DNA of 64,000 nucleotides from JASDSY01 sp041441465 (GTDB taxonomy: Bacteria > Muiribacteriota > UBA9980). Below are positions 26,815 through 36,400 of the stretch, piece after piece. The position numbers and the translations under genes are program-made. The stretch's first letter is position 1, and each line of letters starts with the position of its first letter. The stretch is from positions 62,001 to 126,000 of the forward strand of contig JASDSY010000015.1 in the NCBI GenBank assembly GCA_041441465.1, written 5' to 3'. The notes under the pieces were generated by a model that did not search any database, was not told where the DNA came from, and saw only the letters and a list, made by a program, of their open reading frames with translations.

Positions 26815-28950
26815 TTAACTTAACAAACCTAAAAACTCGTCATAATTAATTATGGCGACGCCTAATTTTCTTGCTTTTTCAAGCTTCGAGCCTGCCTCTT
26901 CGCCGGCTAAAACATAAGTGGTTTTTTTTGACACCGAACCTGACGCATACCCGCCGTTAGCTTCTATTATCTTTTCAGCCTCTTCTCTCGAAATCGGAAG
27001 AGTTCCGGTTAAAACAAAAGTTTTGCCTGCCAGTTTATCCGATAAATTTTCGACGCCGCTTTCGCTTTCTATTACCAGTCCGTATTTAAATATTTTATCA
27101 ATTATAATCCTGTTTTGTTCATTTTCAAAAAATAATTTAAGCGAATTGGCAATTTTTTCGCCGATTTCGTTAACCGATAAATATTCTTCAACCGACGCGT
27201 TCATTAATTTATCGGGCGTTTTAAAATGCTTTGCCAGCGCGCCGGCAGTAGTTTCGCCGACAAACGGGACCTGTAACGCTGTTATAAATTTTTGAAAAGT
27301 AGTTTTCTTTTTCAATTCAATTTCCCTGGCGAGTTTTTCGGCAAGTTTCTCGCCAAACCTCGGCAGTTTCATTAAATCGATAACGCTTAAATTTAATATA
27401 TCGCTCATATCGTTTATCATATTGCAGTTTACGACTGTCTCGACGATTTTTTCGCCAAATCCTTCTATGTTAAGGGCGCTTTTTGAGACGAAATATTCAG
27501 TTTTCCGAATAAGCTGCGCGCGGCAAGATATTGAAACGCACTTTACGGCCGTTTCCCCTTCGTTCTTTCTGACCGGCGAATTGCATACCGGGCATTTATC
27601 GGGCATTTTAAACGGTTCGCTTCCCTGCGGCCTTTTGGAAAAAATAACCTCTATAACCTGCGGTATTATCTCGCCGGCTTTTTCGATTAATACGCTGTCG
27701 CCGACTCTTATATCCTTGGCGGCTATTTCATCTGCGTTATGAAGCGAGGCCCGCGAAATCGTGCTGCCTGATAATTGTACCGGTTTTAAATTGGCAACCG
27801 GCGTCAGCGTCCCCATTTTTCCGACCTGGATATCGATGCTTTCTATTATGGTTTCCGCGCGTTCCGGCGCAAATTTATAAGCAACCGCGAATCTTGGCGA
27901 TTTAGCGGTAAATCCGAGAGTATCCTGGAAAGATAAATCATTGACCTTAATTACCATGCCGTCAGTGTCATAATTTAAATCATGGCGTTTAATATCCCAC
28001 TCGTTTATGTGGTTTATGACATTCGCCATGCCGTTAATAATACGAAATTCATCGCACACCGAAAACCCCAGTCCTTTTAAAAAATCGAGCGATTCAGAGT
28101 GAGTTTGAAATTTCAACGGCTCATAAATATTTTTTTCTTCGTTATAAAGTTCCGGCGTTCCGGCAATATTATATAAAAAAATGTTAAGCTGTCTTTCTGC
28201 CGTAATTTTAGAATCAAGCTGCCTTACGGAACCGGCAGCGGCGTTTCGCGGATTGGCAAAAACATCCTCGCCCGCCTGTTCCCTCAAATTATTAAGTTCG
28301 GCAAATACTTTGCGGTTCATATAAACTTCGCCGCGTACAGTAATATTACATTTTTTTGGAAGAACACGCGGCACTTCTTTAATGGTTTTTATATTTTCAG
28401 TGACATCCTCGCCTATTTTGCCGTTTCCGCGCGTCGCCGCATATTTCAAAATTCCATCTTCATATCTTAATGACATTGACAATCCGTCGAATTTCAACTC
28501 GACGCAATATTCAAGTTCTGTAATATTTGAATAAGCGAGATCTTTTAAAGCACGCGTTTCAAATTCATAAAGGTCGCCGACATTATATGAATTTGAAAGC
28601 GAATACATCGGAACATCATGCTTTATTTGCCCGAATATTTTCTGCCCCGTTCCTGAAACTTTTTCGGCCGGCGAATTGGCAAGTTTCAATTCAGGATAAG
28701 CTTTTTCAAGGCCGGCGAGTTCCCGCATAAGGCCGTCATATTCAAAATCTGTAATCGACGGCTTATTTAAAGTATAATACTCATAGTCGCATTTATTTAT
28801 TAACTCGGTTAACTCCCGGACGCGCTTCTTCGCCGATTCCTTTGCAGCCTCTTTTTTTTCCGCTTTTTCTATACTGTTTATCTTTGACGGCCCATTATTT
28901 AATTCGCGGCTCTCCGCCGGGCCAAACAAATCAATCGTATCGTTATTCAC
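26815..28950 (-). CDS. ligA: NAD-dependent DNA ligase
   Basis: LigA seals nicks in DNA using NAD. The adenylation lysine is K153 in the KFDG motif. Domain Ia (YYTLNKPSITDFEYDGLM), the nucleotidyltransferase core, the OB fold, the four-cysteine zinc finger (CPVCNSPVRK...CVSISC), helix-hairpin-helix repeats and a C-terminal BRCT domain (about residues 635-711, LAGKTFVLTGTLP) are all present. The N-terminus carries about 40 extra polar, lysine/glutamate-rich residues before domain Ia. The ribosome-binding site is weak. tRNA-Pro(GGG) lies 51 bp upstream on the same strand and may share its promoter. Confidence 0.98.
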   Translation of the reverse strand: MNNDTIDLFGPAESRELNNGPSKINSIEKAEKKEAAKESAKKRVRELTELINKCDYEYYTLNKPSITDFEYDGLMRELAGLEKAYPELKLANSPAEKVSGTGQKIFGQIKHDVPMYSLSNSYNVGDLYEFETRALKDLAYSNITELEYCVELKFDGLSMSLRYEDGILKYAATRGNGKIGEDVTENIKTIKEVPRVLPKKCNITVRGEVYMNRKVFAELNNLREQAGEDVFANPRNAAAGSVRQLDSKITAERQLNIFLYNIAGTPELYNEEKNIYEPLKFQTHSESLDFLKGLGFSVCDEFRIINGMANVINHINEWDIKRHDLNYDTDGMVIKVNDLSFQDTLGFTAKSPRFAVAYKFAPERAETIIESIDIQVGKMGTLTPVANLKPVQLSGSTISRASLHNADEIAAKDIRVGDSVLIEKAGEIIPQVIEVIFSKRPQGSEPFKMPDKCPVCNSPVRKNEGETAVKCVSISCRAQLIRKTEYFVSKSALNIEGFGEKIVETVVNCNMINDMSDILNLSVIDLMKLPRFGEKLAEKLAREIELKKKTTFQKFITALQVPFVGETTAGALAKHFKTPDKLMNASVEEYLSVNEIGEKIANSLKLFFENEQNRIIIDKIFKYGLVIESESGVENLSDKLAGKTFVLTGTLPISREEAEKIIEANGGYASGSVSKKTTYVLAGEEAGSKLEKARKLGVAIINYDEFLGLLS

Positions 28951-29001
28951 TATGAACTAGCCTCGCGTTTTTCGAAATATAAAAGCCCGTTATAATAAAA
29001 A

Positions 29002-29075
29002 TCGGGGCGAGAGGACTTGAACCTCCGACCCCTTGCACCCCATACAAGTGCGCTAGCCAACTGCGCTACGCCCCG
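29002..29075 (-). tRNA. tRNA-Pro (anticodon GGG)
   Basis: The 74-nt sequence folds into a full cloverleaf. The acceptor stem is CGGGGCG/CGCCCCG with A73. The anticodon arm is CTTGT-ATGGGGT-GCAAG, giving anticodon GGG. The T arm is GGAGG-TTCAAGT-CCTCT. C1-G72 and A73 are the usual bacterial proline tRNA identity elements. CCA is not encoded. Confidence 0.96.
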
Positions 29076-29133
29076 AATTTTTATTTTATAACCCTGGATA
29101 TTTTAATTTTAAATTACCCATTAACGGATGTTA

Positions 29134-29162
29134 ATTATACATTTTTTTGATTTTTTTGTCAA
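29134..29162 (-). promoter_or_regulatory. Consensus promoter for tRNA-Pro(GGG)
   Basis: On the minus strand TTGACA (29162-29157) and TATAAT (29139-29134) are exactly consensus with a 17-bp A-rich spacer. The tRNA 5' end lies about 59 bp downstream. ligA and folD may be read through from here. Confidence 0.85.
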
Positions 29163-29215
29163 TATCGATACCCTCTTAATTTTTTGCTAAATTAAACCTT
29201 TTCGAACTAATTAAA

Positions 29216-29263
29216 ACAAAAAGGCTGACCGAAAAAAATATAAATTTCAGGCAGCCTTTTTTA
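29216..29263. terminator. Terminator after the M23 peptidase gene
   Basis: AAAAGGCTG (29219-29227) and CAGCCTTTT (29252-29260) form a stem around an AT-rich loop with T residues on either strand. It lies about 95 bp after the stop codon at 29356 and separates the envelope cluster from the tRNA-ligA unit. The remainder of 29163-29355 holds nothing I recognise. Confidence 0.75.
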
Positions 29264-29355
29264 ACTTAAAAATTAAAATGTATATTAAAGCGTCAAAAGA
29301 TTTTTGCCGGGACATCTCGAAAACGCAGTCCCGAAAAAATCTTTTTGAACGAGCT

Positions 29356-30387
29356 CTATATATTTATGTAATCTTGAGGATTTACGGCATTACCATTTGC
29401 ATCGCGCAATTCGAAATGCAGATGCGGACCTGTTGTCCAGGTGCCCGTGTTATTTGTATGCCCGACGGTCTGGCCTGCAGTTACGACAGCGCCTTCTGAA
29501 AGCACGGCATCCTGACAGTGCATATAAGTTGATGACATGCCGTTATCATATGTAATTTTTATTGTTTTGCCGCCGCCTTCGTTCCAGCTTACCGATGAAA
29601 CCTTGCCGTTGCCTAATGCTTTTAAATTTGTGCCCGTGCCGACGCCTATATCGATACCGTTATGCATGCGCTGCGTGCCGTTAATCGGGTCGGTTCTCAT
29701 GCCGAATGGGCTAGTGATCGGACCGCCGTCAACCGGTCTTACAAAACTGCCGCCGCTCGCTGCCACTGATCCGGCTGCGGTTGAACCGCTTGGAGTGCTT
29801 ACAGCGTCAGCAGGTTTCTCTTTTGATAAGTATTGTGTATAAACATAAGCTTCTTTGTTGTTATACTTTATTATTGTCCATTCGCCGCTTGTGCCGAGCA
29901 CTTCAACGGCTGCGCCGTTCGAGAGCGAGCCGATAATGCTTCCCCACGCGCCGGTCCTGACATTCAATGTGCTGCCCGCGCCGACATTGACATACGAATC
30001 GCTTGCGGTAGCCGGTGAGCTTTCGGTTGCGATGTATCCGGAGTGGACGTATCCGATGCCTCCGTTATAGTTGATTTTATACCATACGCCGTCTTTGCCT
30101 ATTATATCGAGCTTTTGGCCTGATTTTACAGTGCCTATTATATCGCCCCACGGGCCGCTTCTTACATTTAAGCAATCTGCCATTACTACGCCGCTCTGGC
30201 TTTCGCCGCCCTGTCCGTTTGCGGAAACATTCGTAGCGCTGTTATTGCCTGTGGCTGTTATCGCGCCTGACTGTAAGTCATTTTTTACATCCGATACGCC
30301 GCTTGTATAAGCGCTGCTTGCAAATGACAATAAAATTCCGGCTATTATAAAAATAACAGCTAAATTTCCTGAAAAAAATCTTTTCAT
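29356..30387 (-). CDS. Secreted M23 peptidase with two SH3b domains (copy A)
   Basis: This 343-residue protein is probably a periplasmic or surface peptidoglycan endopeptidase. A signal peptide covers about residues 1-28. Two bacterial SH3 domains follow at about 68-120 and 130-193 (LNVRSGPWGDIIG and LNVRTGAWGSIIG), which typically bind peptidoglycan. The LytM/M23 domain at about 218-343 has the zinc ligands in MHNGID and PHLHFEL and the YMHCQDA segment, so it looks active. GAGGGG precedes the ATG. A close paralogue lies at 31683-32729, with a beta-propeller protein gene between the two. Confidence 0.92.
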   Translation of the reverse strand: MKRFFSGNLAVIFIIAGILLSFASSAYTSGVSDVKNDLQSGAITATGNNSATNVSANGQGGESQSGVVMADCLNVRSGPWGDIIGTVKSGQKLDIIGKDGVWYKINYNGGIGYVHSGYIATESSPATASDSYVNVGAGSTLNVRTGAWGSIIGSLSNGAAVEVLGTSGEWTIIKYNNKEAYVYTQYLSKEKPADAVSTPSGSTAAGSVAASGGSFVRPVDGGPITSPFGMRTDPINGTQRMHNGIDIGVGTGTNLKALGNGKVSSVSWNEGGGKTIKITYDNGMSSTYMHCQDAVLSEGAVVTAGQTVGHTNNTGTWTTGPHLHFELRDANGNAVNPQDYINI

Positions 30388-30509
30388 AATCTATCCCCTC
30401 GCTTTTTAATCTTACCTAACAGTTTACTTGCGATTAGTGAAATTTGTTCCATATTTTCTTTAGGTGTTTTCGCTAATTAAAAATCAGATTTTTTAAATTT
30501 GGAAATATA

Positions 30510-31559
30510 TTATTTCGAAGTAATTTTGCAAATTACGAGTTTATCGAGCTTATCGTTTGCAGTGAAGGCATAAACATTGCCTGGCGGAGAAATAACTATA
30601 TAACGTGTCGGCACTGTGTCGAAAATTTGCCTGAACGGCATGATTTTGGTTCTTGATATGACTTTGCCGTCTTTACTGAATTTATAAAGCATGGTCTGTA
30701 TGACGTCTTCTTCTATTTTTTCGATTATAGAAGCGTATAAATTTTGTTCGGCGTCAGTTCCTAATATCTGGTAAGCGTATGGTTCGGTATTTTTTATTAC
30801 TTTTGTGAGCTTTGCGAAAACTTTAGGCTTGCGGTTGCTTACAGGATCCATTAATAATATGTCGCGGCCGTCCTTATCCATTTCGCCGAGGACATAAAGA
30901 AAATTATCGGAATTTGTGATATTGCTTATTTCTCCGCCTTCGAGCCTGCCTAAAACTTTGCCGTCTGCTGTGTAAACCAGCGTTTTGATTCCGCCTTCAT
31001 CGCGAATGACAATATTTCCGCTTTCGGAGATGTAAATTTTTGACGGCAGAACCGCTTGCTCTGAAATTTTAATTTCGCTTTTAACTTCGCCGTTTTCATT
31101 TAAAACAAATATTGTTCTGAGCGTCTGGTTTAAAAGATATATTTTTTTGCCGTCGTTTGATACTGCTATATCGGAAATGAAGAATTTTTCTTCTTTGGTT
31201 TCGCCTTCGGGATATTTTATGGTTTTTATTACTTTGCCGTTATCGATTACAAGGACTTTAAAATTCATTGCATCGACTATATAAAGTTTTTCGTTTTTAT
31301 CGAACGCGAACGATGACGGGCCGTTCGATGAAAATCTCGGGCCGTTCTCATAGCCGAGGCTTACTTCTTCGCTTCCGTGGCCTAAATTTAACGAACAAAC
31401 TTCGCTTGTCTCATAGTTTTTTACTTCAGGCAAAATGCCGACTTCCGATGATGCCGCCGCCGATTCTTTCGCAATTGCCGCGCCGGCGCTAAAATTAAAC
31501 ATTAACGCGGATAAAAATATAAATACCGCCGTGAACTTAATGAATGAGCGTTTGTTCAT
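30510..31559 (-). CDS. Secreted beta-propeller (NHL/6-bladed type) protein
   Basis: This 349-residue protein has a signal peptide ending AAIA near residue 30. The mature part shows repeated strand units such as FAFDKNEKLYIVDAMNFKVLVID, IAVSNDGKKIYLLNQTLRTIFVLNENGEVK and LYKFSKDGKVISRTKI, typical of NHL or YWTD-like propellers. These usually serve as protein or ligand binding scaffolds. No catalytic residues can be named. GGAGG precedes the ATG. Its place between two paralogous M23 peptidase genes suggests a shared role at the cell wall (inference). Confidence 0.75.
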   Translation of the reverse strand: MNKRSFIKFTAVFIFLSALMFNFSAGAAIAKESAAASSEVGILPEVKNYETSEVCSLNLGHGSEEVSLGYENGPRFSSNGPSSFAFDKNEKLYIVDAMNFKVLVIDNGKVIKTIKYPEGETKEEKFFISDIAVSNDGKKIYLLNQTLRTIFVLNENGEVKSEIKISEQAVLPSKIYISESGNIVIRDEGGIKTLVYTADGKVLGRLEGGEISNITNSDNFLYVLGEMDKDGRDILLMDPVSNRKPKVFAKLTKVIKNTEPYAYQILGTDAEQNLYASIIEKIEEDVIQTMLYKFSKDGKVISRTKIMPFRQIFDTVPTRYIVISPPGNVYAFTANDKLDKLVICKITSK

Positions 31560-31608
31560 TTGATTAACCTCCGATAAAATTAAAAAATTATATTGTTTTT
31601 AAAATATT

Positions 31609-31632
31609 AGGCGGCAGACACGCCTGCCGCCT
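31609..31632 (-). other. GC-rich hairpin after M23 peptidase copy B
   Basis: AGGCGGCAG (31609-31617) and CTGCCGCCT (31624-31632) form a 9-bp stem with a 6-nt loop. On the minus strand it is followed by AATATTTT, a weak T tract. It may be a partial terminator or an mRNA-stabilising structure between copy B and the propeller gene. Confidence 0.55.
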
Positions 31633-31682
31633 AGTTTTGACATTATACTAAATATTTTTTTGTTTGTAAATAATTATTGCTT

Positions 31683-32729
31683 TTAGATTGATATGTAATT
31701 TGACGGATTTATGACTGAGCCGCTTGAATTGCGTAATTCAAAATGAAGGTGCGGGCCTGTCGTCCATGCGCCTGTGTTATTGGTATGGCCGACTACCTGT
31801 CCCTGGCTTACGGTTGCGCCGGCAGATAATGTCGCATCTTTGCAGTGCATATATGTGGACGTCATGCCGTTGTCATATTTTATAGTGATTGTCTTGCCGC
31901 CGCCGTAATTCCAATCTACAGATTGAACTCTGCCGCTGCTTAATGCTTTTAAAGGAGTGCCTGTCGGGACGCCTATATCTATGCCGTTATGCATCTTGCG
32001 TCCTCCGGTAACCGGATGTGTTCTCATGCCGAATGGGCTTGTTACGGGGCCGCCTGAAACAGGCCTTATCATCTTGCCGTTTGATGAGCCTGAAGAAGGA
32101 GCTACTGAACCTACGGCTTTCGCTGCTCCGCTTGAGCCTGAACTGCCCGACGGTTTTGTCTTGGAGAGATATTTGGTGTATACATACGCCTGTTTGCCGT
32201 TATACTTTATAATGCTCCAGTCGCCGCTTTTGCCGAGAATTTCTACGGCCGCGCCGTTCGAAAGCGAGCCGATAACGCTGCCCCATGCGCCGGTTCTGAC
32301 ATTTAATGTGCTGCCTGCGCCGACATTAACGTACGAATCGCTTGCCGAAGCAGGAGCGCCTTCCGTTGCTACATATCCGGAATGTACATAAGCGTCGCGC
32401 CCGTTATATTTTATTTTATACCATACTCCGTCTTTGCCTATGATATCTAATTTTTTCCCTGAACTGACCGTTCCGATGATGCTGCCCCATGGAGCCGTTC
32501 TTACATTTAAGCATGAAGCCATTACGACGCCTGTGTCGCTGCCCGCTCCGACGCCGAATTCAGTGCTGGCGTTTGAGGCCGCAGAACTTTCTGTCGCTTT
32601 GATCTCGTCCGCCTGTAAGTTGTTTTTTAAGTTTTCCAGGCCGCTCGAGTAGCTGTTAACGGCAAATGAAAATAAAATACCGGATACTAAAATACCAATT
32701 GTTAAATTTTGCCATAATATTTTTTTCAT
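31683..32729 (-). CDS. Secreted M23 peptidase with two SH3b domains (copy B)
   Basis: This 348-residue paralogue of the 29356-30387 protein has the same order: signal peptide, SH3b (about 70-123), SH3b (about 132-195), a serine/glycine linker and an M23 domain. Zinc ligands MHNGID and PHLHFEL and the YMHCKDA segment are intact. Long stretches are nearly identical to copy A, most of all in the second SH3b domain and around the zinc site; the N-terminus and the linker differ. An unusual run of seven G residues serves as ribosome-binding site. A peptidoglycan hydrolase role is likely. Confidence 0.92.
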   Translation of the reverse strand: MKKILWQNLTIGILVSGILFSFAVNSYSSGLENLKNNLQADEIKATESSAASNASTEFGVGAGSDTGVVMASCLNVRTAPWGSIIGTVSSGKKLDIIGKDGVWYKIKYNGRDAYVHSGYVATEGAPASASDSYVNVGAGSTLNVRTGAWGSVIGSLSNGAAVEILGKSGDWSIIKYNGKQAYVYTKYLSKTKPSGSSGSSGAAKAVGSVAPSSGSSNGKMIRPVSGGPVTSPFGMRTHPVTGGRKMHNGIDIGVPTGTPLKALSSGRVQSVDWNYGGGKTITIKYDNGMTSTYMHCKDATLSAGATVSQGQVVGHTNNTGAWTTGPHLHFELRNSSGSVINPSNYISI

Positions 32730-32813
32730 AACTGCCCCCCCGAATTTTTATTAAAATTGTATTAAAAAAATGTTGTTTTTTTTACAATTACCTTTGCAAA
32801 ATAATTTACTGCC

Positions 32814-33482
32814 TTAAACTGAAATTAGTTCCAATTTTTCTCTTAAAATTTTTGGAATTTTTAATTTTGTAAATTTTATTTCTTTAAAATTTTGTTTCAG
32901 TTTTTTATAGTCATAGTATAAAAATTTGGGCAGTATTGAGCGCATCGATGAATAAAGATAGTTTTTAGCTATATTTCCTATATGCCTGTCGAATATGTCT
33001 TTGCTAGCGCCGTGCGCCGCTCTCGCGCCCAGCGAAAATCTTCTTATATCGCCGTTAAATCTCGGGCTTATATGAAATAACTCATGCGCTATGGTTTCTA
33101 ATTTCCCCTGCGCGTCCAAATTTAGAAACCGCGGTATGCAAAAAGCTATTATATAATAAATTTCCTCGTTTTTATGGCTGAGCGTTTCGATAGTGAACTT
33201 ATAATTATTGATAATTTTTTCACGTGCGCCTCCTTCAAACCGTAAAGGGTAAATTTTGGCCTGCAATCCGTATTTACTGTTAGTTTTGGACGGCGTATAA
33301 GATACCGCTATTTTTTTGGGGTCTATATGTCCAAATTCGACACAGGATTTTATCATATCGTCGATTATTAACTTATACTCGTGGTTAAAATCGAATATTA
33401 AATTGTCGTTGACAGAATTTTCATCATCAGTGCTGGTTTCAAATAAATTTTTAATTAAAAATGGTCCGGTTTTTATTGTCAT
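32814..33482 (-). CDS. Putative HExxH zinc peptidase
   Basis: This 222-residue protein has no signal peptide or membrane helix. It contains HELFH at residues 133-137 in the context LETIAHELFHISPRF, the zincin zinc-binding motif. It resembles small putative metallopeptidases found in phages and bacteria, in which the motif is often HELxHI. A third ligand cannot be assigned with certainty; H157 and H167 are candidates. Its ATG overlaps the stop of the 2011-residue gene (ATGA), so the two are translationally coupled and it may process or mature a partner in this cluster (inference). Confidence 0.65.
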   Translation of the reverse strand: MTIKTGPFLIKNLFETSTDDENSVNDNLIFDFNHEYKLIIDDMIKSCVEFGHIDPKKIAVSYTPSKTNSKYGLQAKIYPLRFEGGAREKIINNYKFTIETLSHKNEEIYYIIAFCIPRFLNLDAQGKLETIAHELFHISPRFNGDIRRFSLGARAAHGASKDIFDRHIGNIAKNYLYSSMRSILPKFLYYDYKKLKQNFKEIKFTKLKIPKILREKLELISV

Positions 33483-36400
33483 TTAAGTTTTAAAGTCCGC
33501 CTTTCGATGTCCGTTAATTTAACTATTCTGGTTGTTAATAAAATCAAGACGCCCATTATTAATCCTGAAAACAAATAATTGTAACAGGTTATTGCGTAGT
33601 ATTCCGTGACTGCCAGGTAAATAACCGTCAAAAGCGTAAATTTTAAATATGGAGAATAGCTGCCGCCGAATTTCATTATGTTGTGAAGCCATATTATCAG
33701 GACTACTCCGGCGAAATAAGCTATATACAGGATAATGCCCGGCATTTCCTTTGATAAATAAGAAAATTCGACATAATATTGCGGCGCAGCAATTACCGAT
33801 TCCGGCTTTTTAAGCGTTTCGCCGCTGAAATAAATCCTGTTTGACGTACACGGCAAAGTTACCGGTACCGGAAGTATTCCGCGCGCGCTTCCTGACATAA
33901 GGATGCTTCCGCGGTCTATGTCTTTGACTGAAACAATACTGCCCTGAGTCGCCGCCCTTGTATTTGATATGAGGCGTCTGCTCTGGTCTATGTATTCAGC
34001 TGACGGTTCTTCTTCGATAAATTCTGCCTGCGGCCTGGATTTTTCTTTTCTTAAATTTGTATTTAAGTTAAATATTGAATAATTATCCAGAAAATCCATT
34101 TCGTATATTATCTTTGAGCAGATAACATTGACTTTAGGCAATAATAGTTTCGTGCTGCCCATGTCGCTGATTTTGTCGAGCGGTGTGGCATATGTAAATG
34201 TGACGGTAAATGGTTGAAATTTTTGATTTATAAACGGTGATTTTATAAGCGGTATGTAAATTATATTAGAAGAAGCGCCAGGTTTTTTTAATTTGCCGGC
34301 TACGTTCAGACTCCATGGGGCTGATTTTTCAGGAAGCATTATTTCAAGAAACTGGACGGTGTTGTTTCTGATCTTATATTGCGCTTCGGTCATTAAGTAG
34401 CCTTCGCGGGTTATGACAGACCTATATGACGCCAGGTCGATGACGCATGGCACCGAAGCTATATCGGTATGTTTCTGAACTTTGGCGTTGAGTGCGATCG
34501 GGAATTTCGTGAAACGGTAACTTGCGATTACCGGAGTCAGTGTATTCCTCGCCGGTATGTTCAAAGCTTCGGTTTCGTCTATTTCAACAAGGTTAGTTGT
34601 TTTTAAAACCGTAAGCTCGGCGTTTACAGCTGAGTCTAATATTAGAAATCCTTTATATTCGTTAAATGATACAGGCGAAATTATCGGCGCTGAAATTTCC
34701 TGAGCCGATCCGGTAATTTGCTTTTCGAATGTCAGTTTTATGCTTAATTGGCCGCTTACAGCTTTTTTAAACTTGATTTTTAATATTTTATTTTCTGATG
34801 TTGCGTCGTCATTATTAATTTTCCATGAATACATATCGCGGGTGTCGACTGAAGTTATTGTCGATAGTGCCGGTATTTTAAAAGCAATTTCACTTAATTC
34901 CGTATTCTGGATGTTATATGAAAAATTTACTTTTGATGTGAACCGTTCATCGTCGAGCGTTAATAATTGTGTCGATATTATATGAACTTTAGGCTCTAAT
35001 TTTTGAGTTATTATCTTTACTTCGCTGCTTTGAAGCCCCATGTTTTCAATTAATTTGCGTCGTATTTCCTGCTCCTCGGCCTGTTTTTTGAGCGCGCGTT
35101 CACGTTTTATCTCCTCGCCCAGCGATAATTTGAATTTATAATTTTTATACGGAACCAGGCTGCCGCGAGTTAATATTAAATTTTCATCGGTCAATTTAGT
35201 TTGAGATTCGCATATCAGGCAGTCTGATACGATATCGTATTCGGCCGGCGATTTTAAATTTATTTTTACGCACGGCGAAAGCGGCAGATTAAGATTGAAA
35301 TAATATGAATTTTCGCTGAACGTTACGTTTGTTTTCAATGAAATTTTAACGAGATACTCGCCTTTTTCATCAAATATGACGGAATATGCAGGCTGTCCGA
35401 GCTTCGAGATGTCCTGCGCCTGCATTTCGGGCTGTCCGGCCGCCCTCTGATTTTCTGCCAGGTTTGAGCCGATTTTTATATTATGCTTTGTGGCGATTTT
35501 TTCAAAAGATTTCGCCTGCCTCGATTGTGAGATTTTTTCGCGCGCGGCGCCGTCGTACATTTTTTCGAGTTTCCTTATGAAGTTTTCTGAAACGTCATAA
35601 AACCCGAAATTAAAGGGCTTTATAAGGTATAGTTCGGTGTTTTTTATGGCTATATCCCCCGATATTAAATCGGCGGTTTCGTATTTATCGTTGAAAACGT
35701 CTATGAAATATTCAATGTCCAGAGCGGCCAATTCCGTTGTGATAGAGCCGGTTATGTTTATTTTTTTGATTACATTCGTAAATGAAGGTTTTTCGTAAAG
35801 CGCTTCGGCCGTGTCCGGCGAATATTCCAGTGCGTTTACCGCTTCGACGAGGCTCTGCATATCTGAATAAGGCAGTATTATTACCTTGTTATTTACGCTT
35901 AAGTCGCGGTCGCTGAAAAAATAAGGATAATAAGCCTGTATTTCACGCGTCGCCGGGTTATAAGTTATATCGTATTTGACGTTTTTAGGAGCTGCCGCGG
36001 CCGTATCGGCGGATAGTGCCAGGCATGTTCCGGCTATTGCGATGGATATTAAAGTAAAGATAAAAATGGTGATTATGTTTTTGGCCGGCGTATTGCTGCC
36101 GTCGCCTGGTTTATTTTGCGAAGCTGTTTCGTCAGCTTGTGTTTTTAATCCGTTATCCGCTTTCATATCCCCTTCTTTTGCCTTCATAAAGCTTAATATG
36201 GCCGAAAAATTCCCGGGCGTGCCGATAAACGCTATTAATTTTAAAATTAAAAAGCCTGCGATTCCGACAAAAATTCCGTTCTTTGACGAACGTGCTGTTT
36301 GCGGAATATAGTGGTTGGCTAATTCCATGATGAGGAAGATAATTAATGAAACACAGATATAAACGTAATTATAATTTCCGTTTATTAAAGCCTTATGAAA

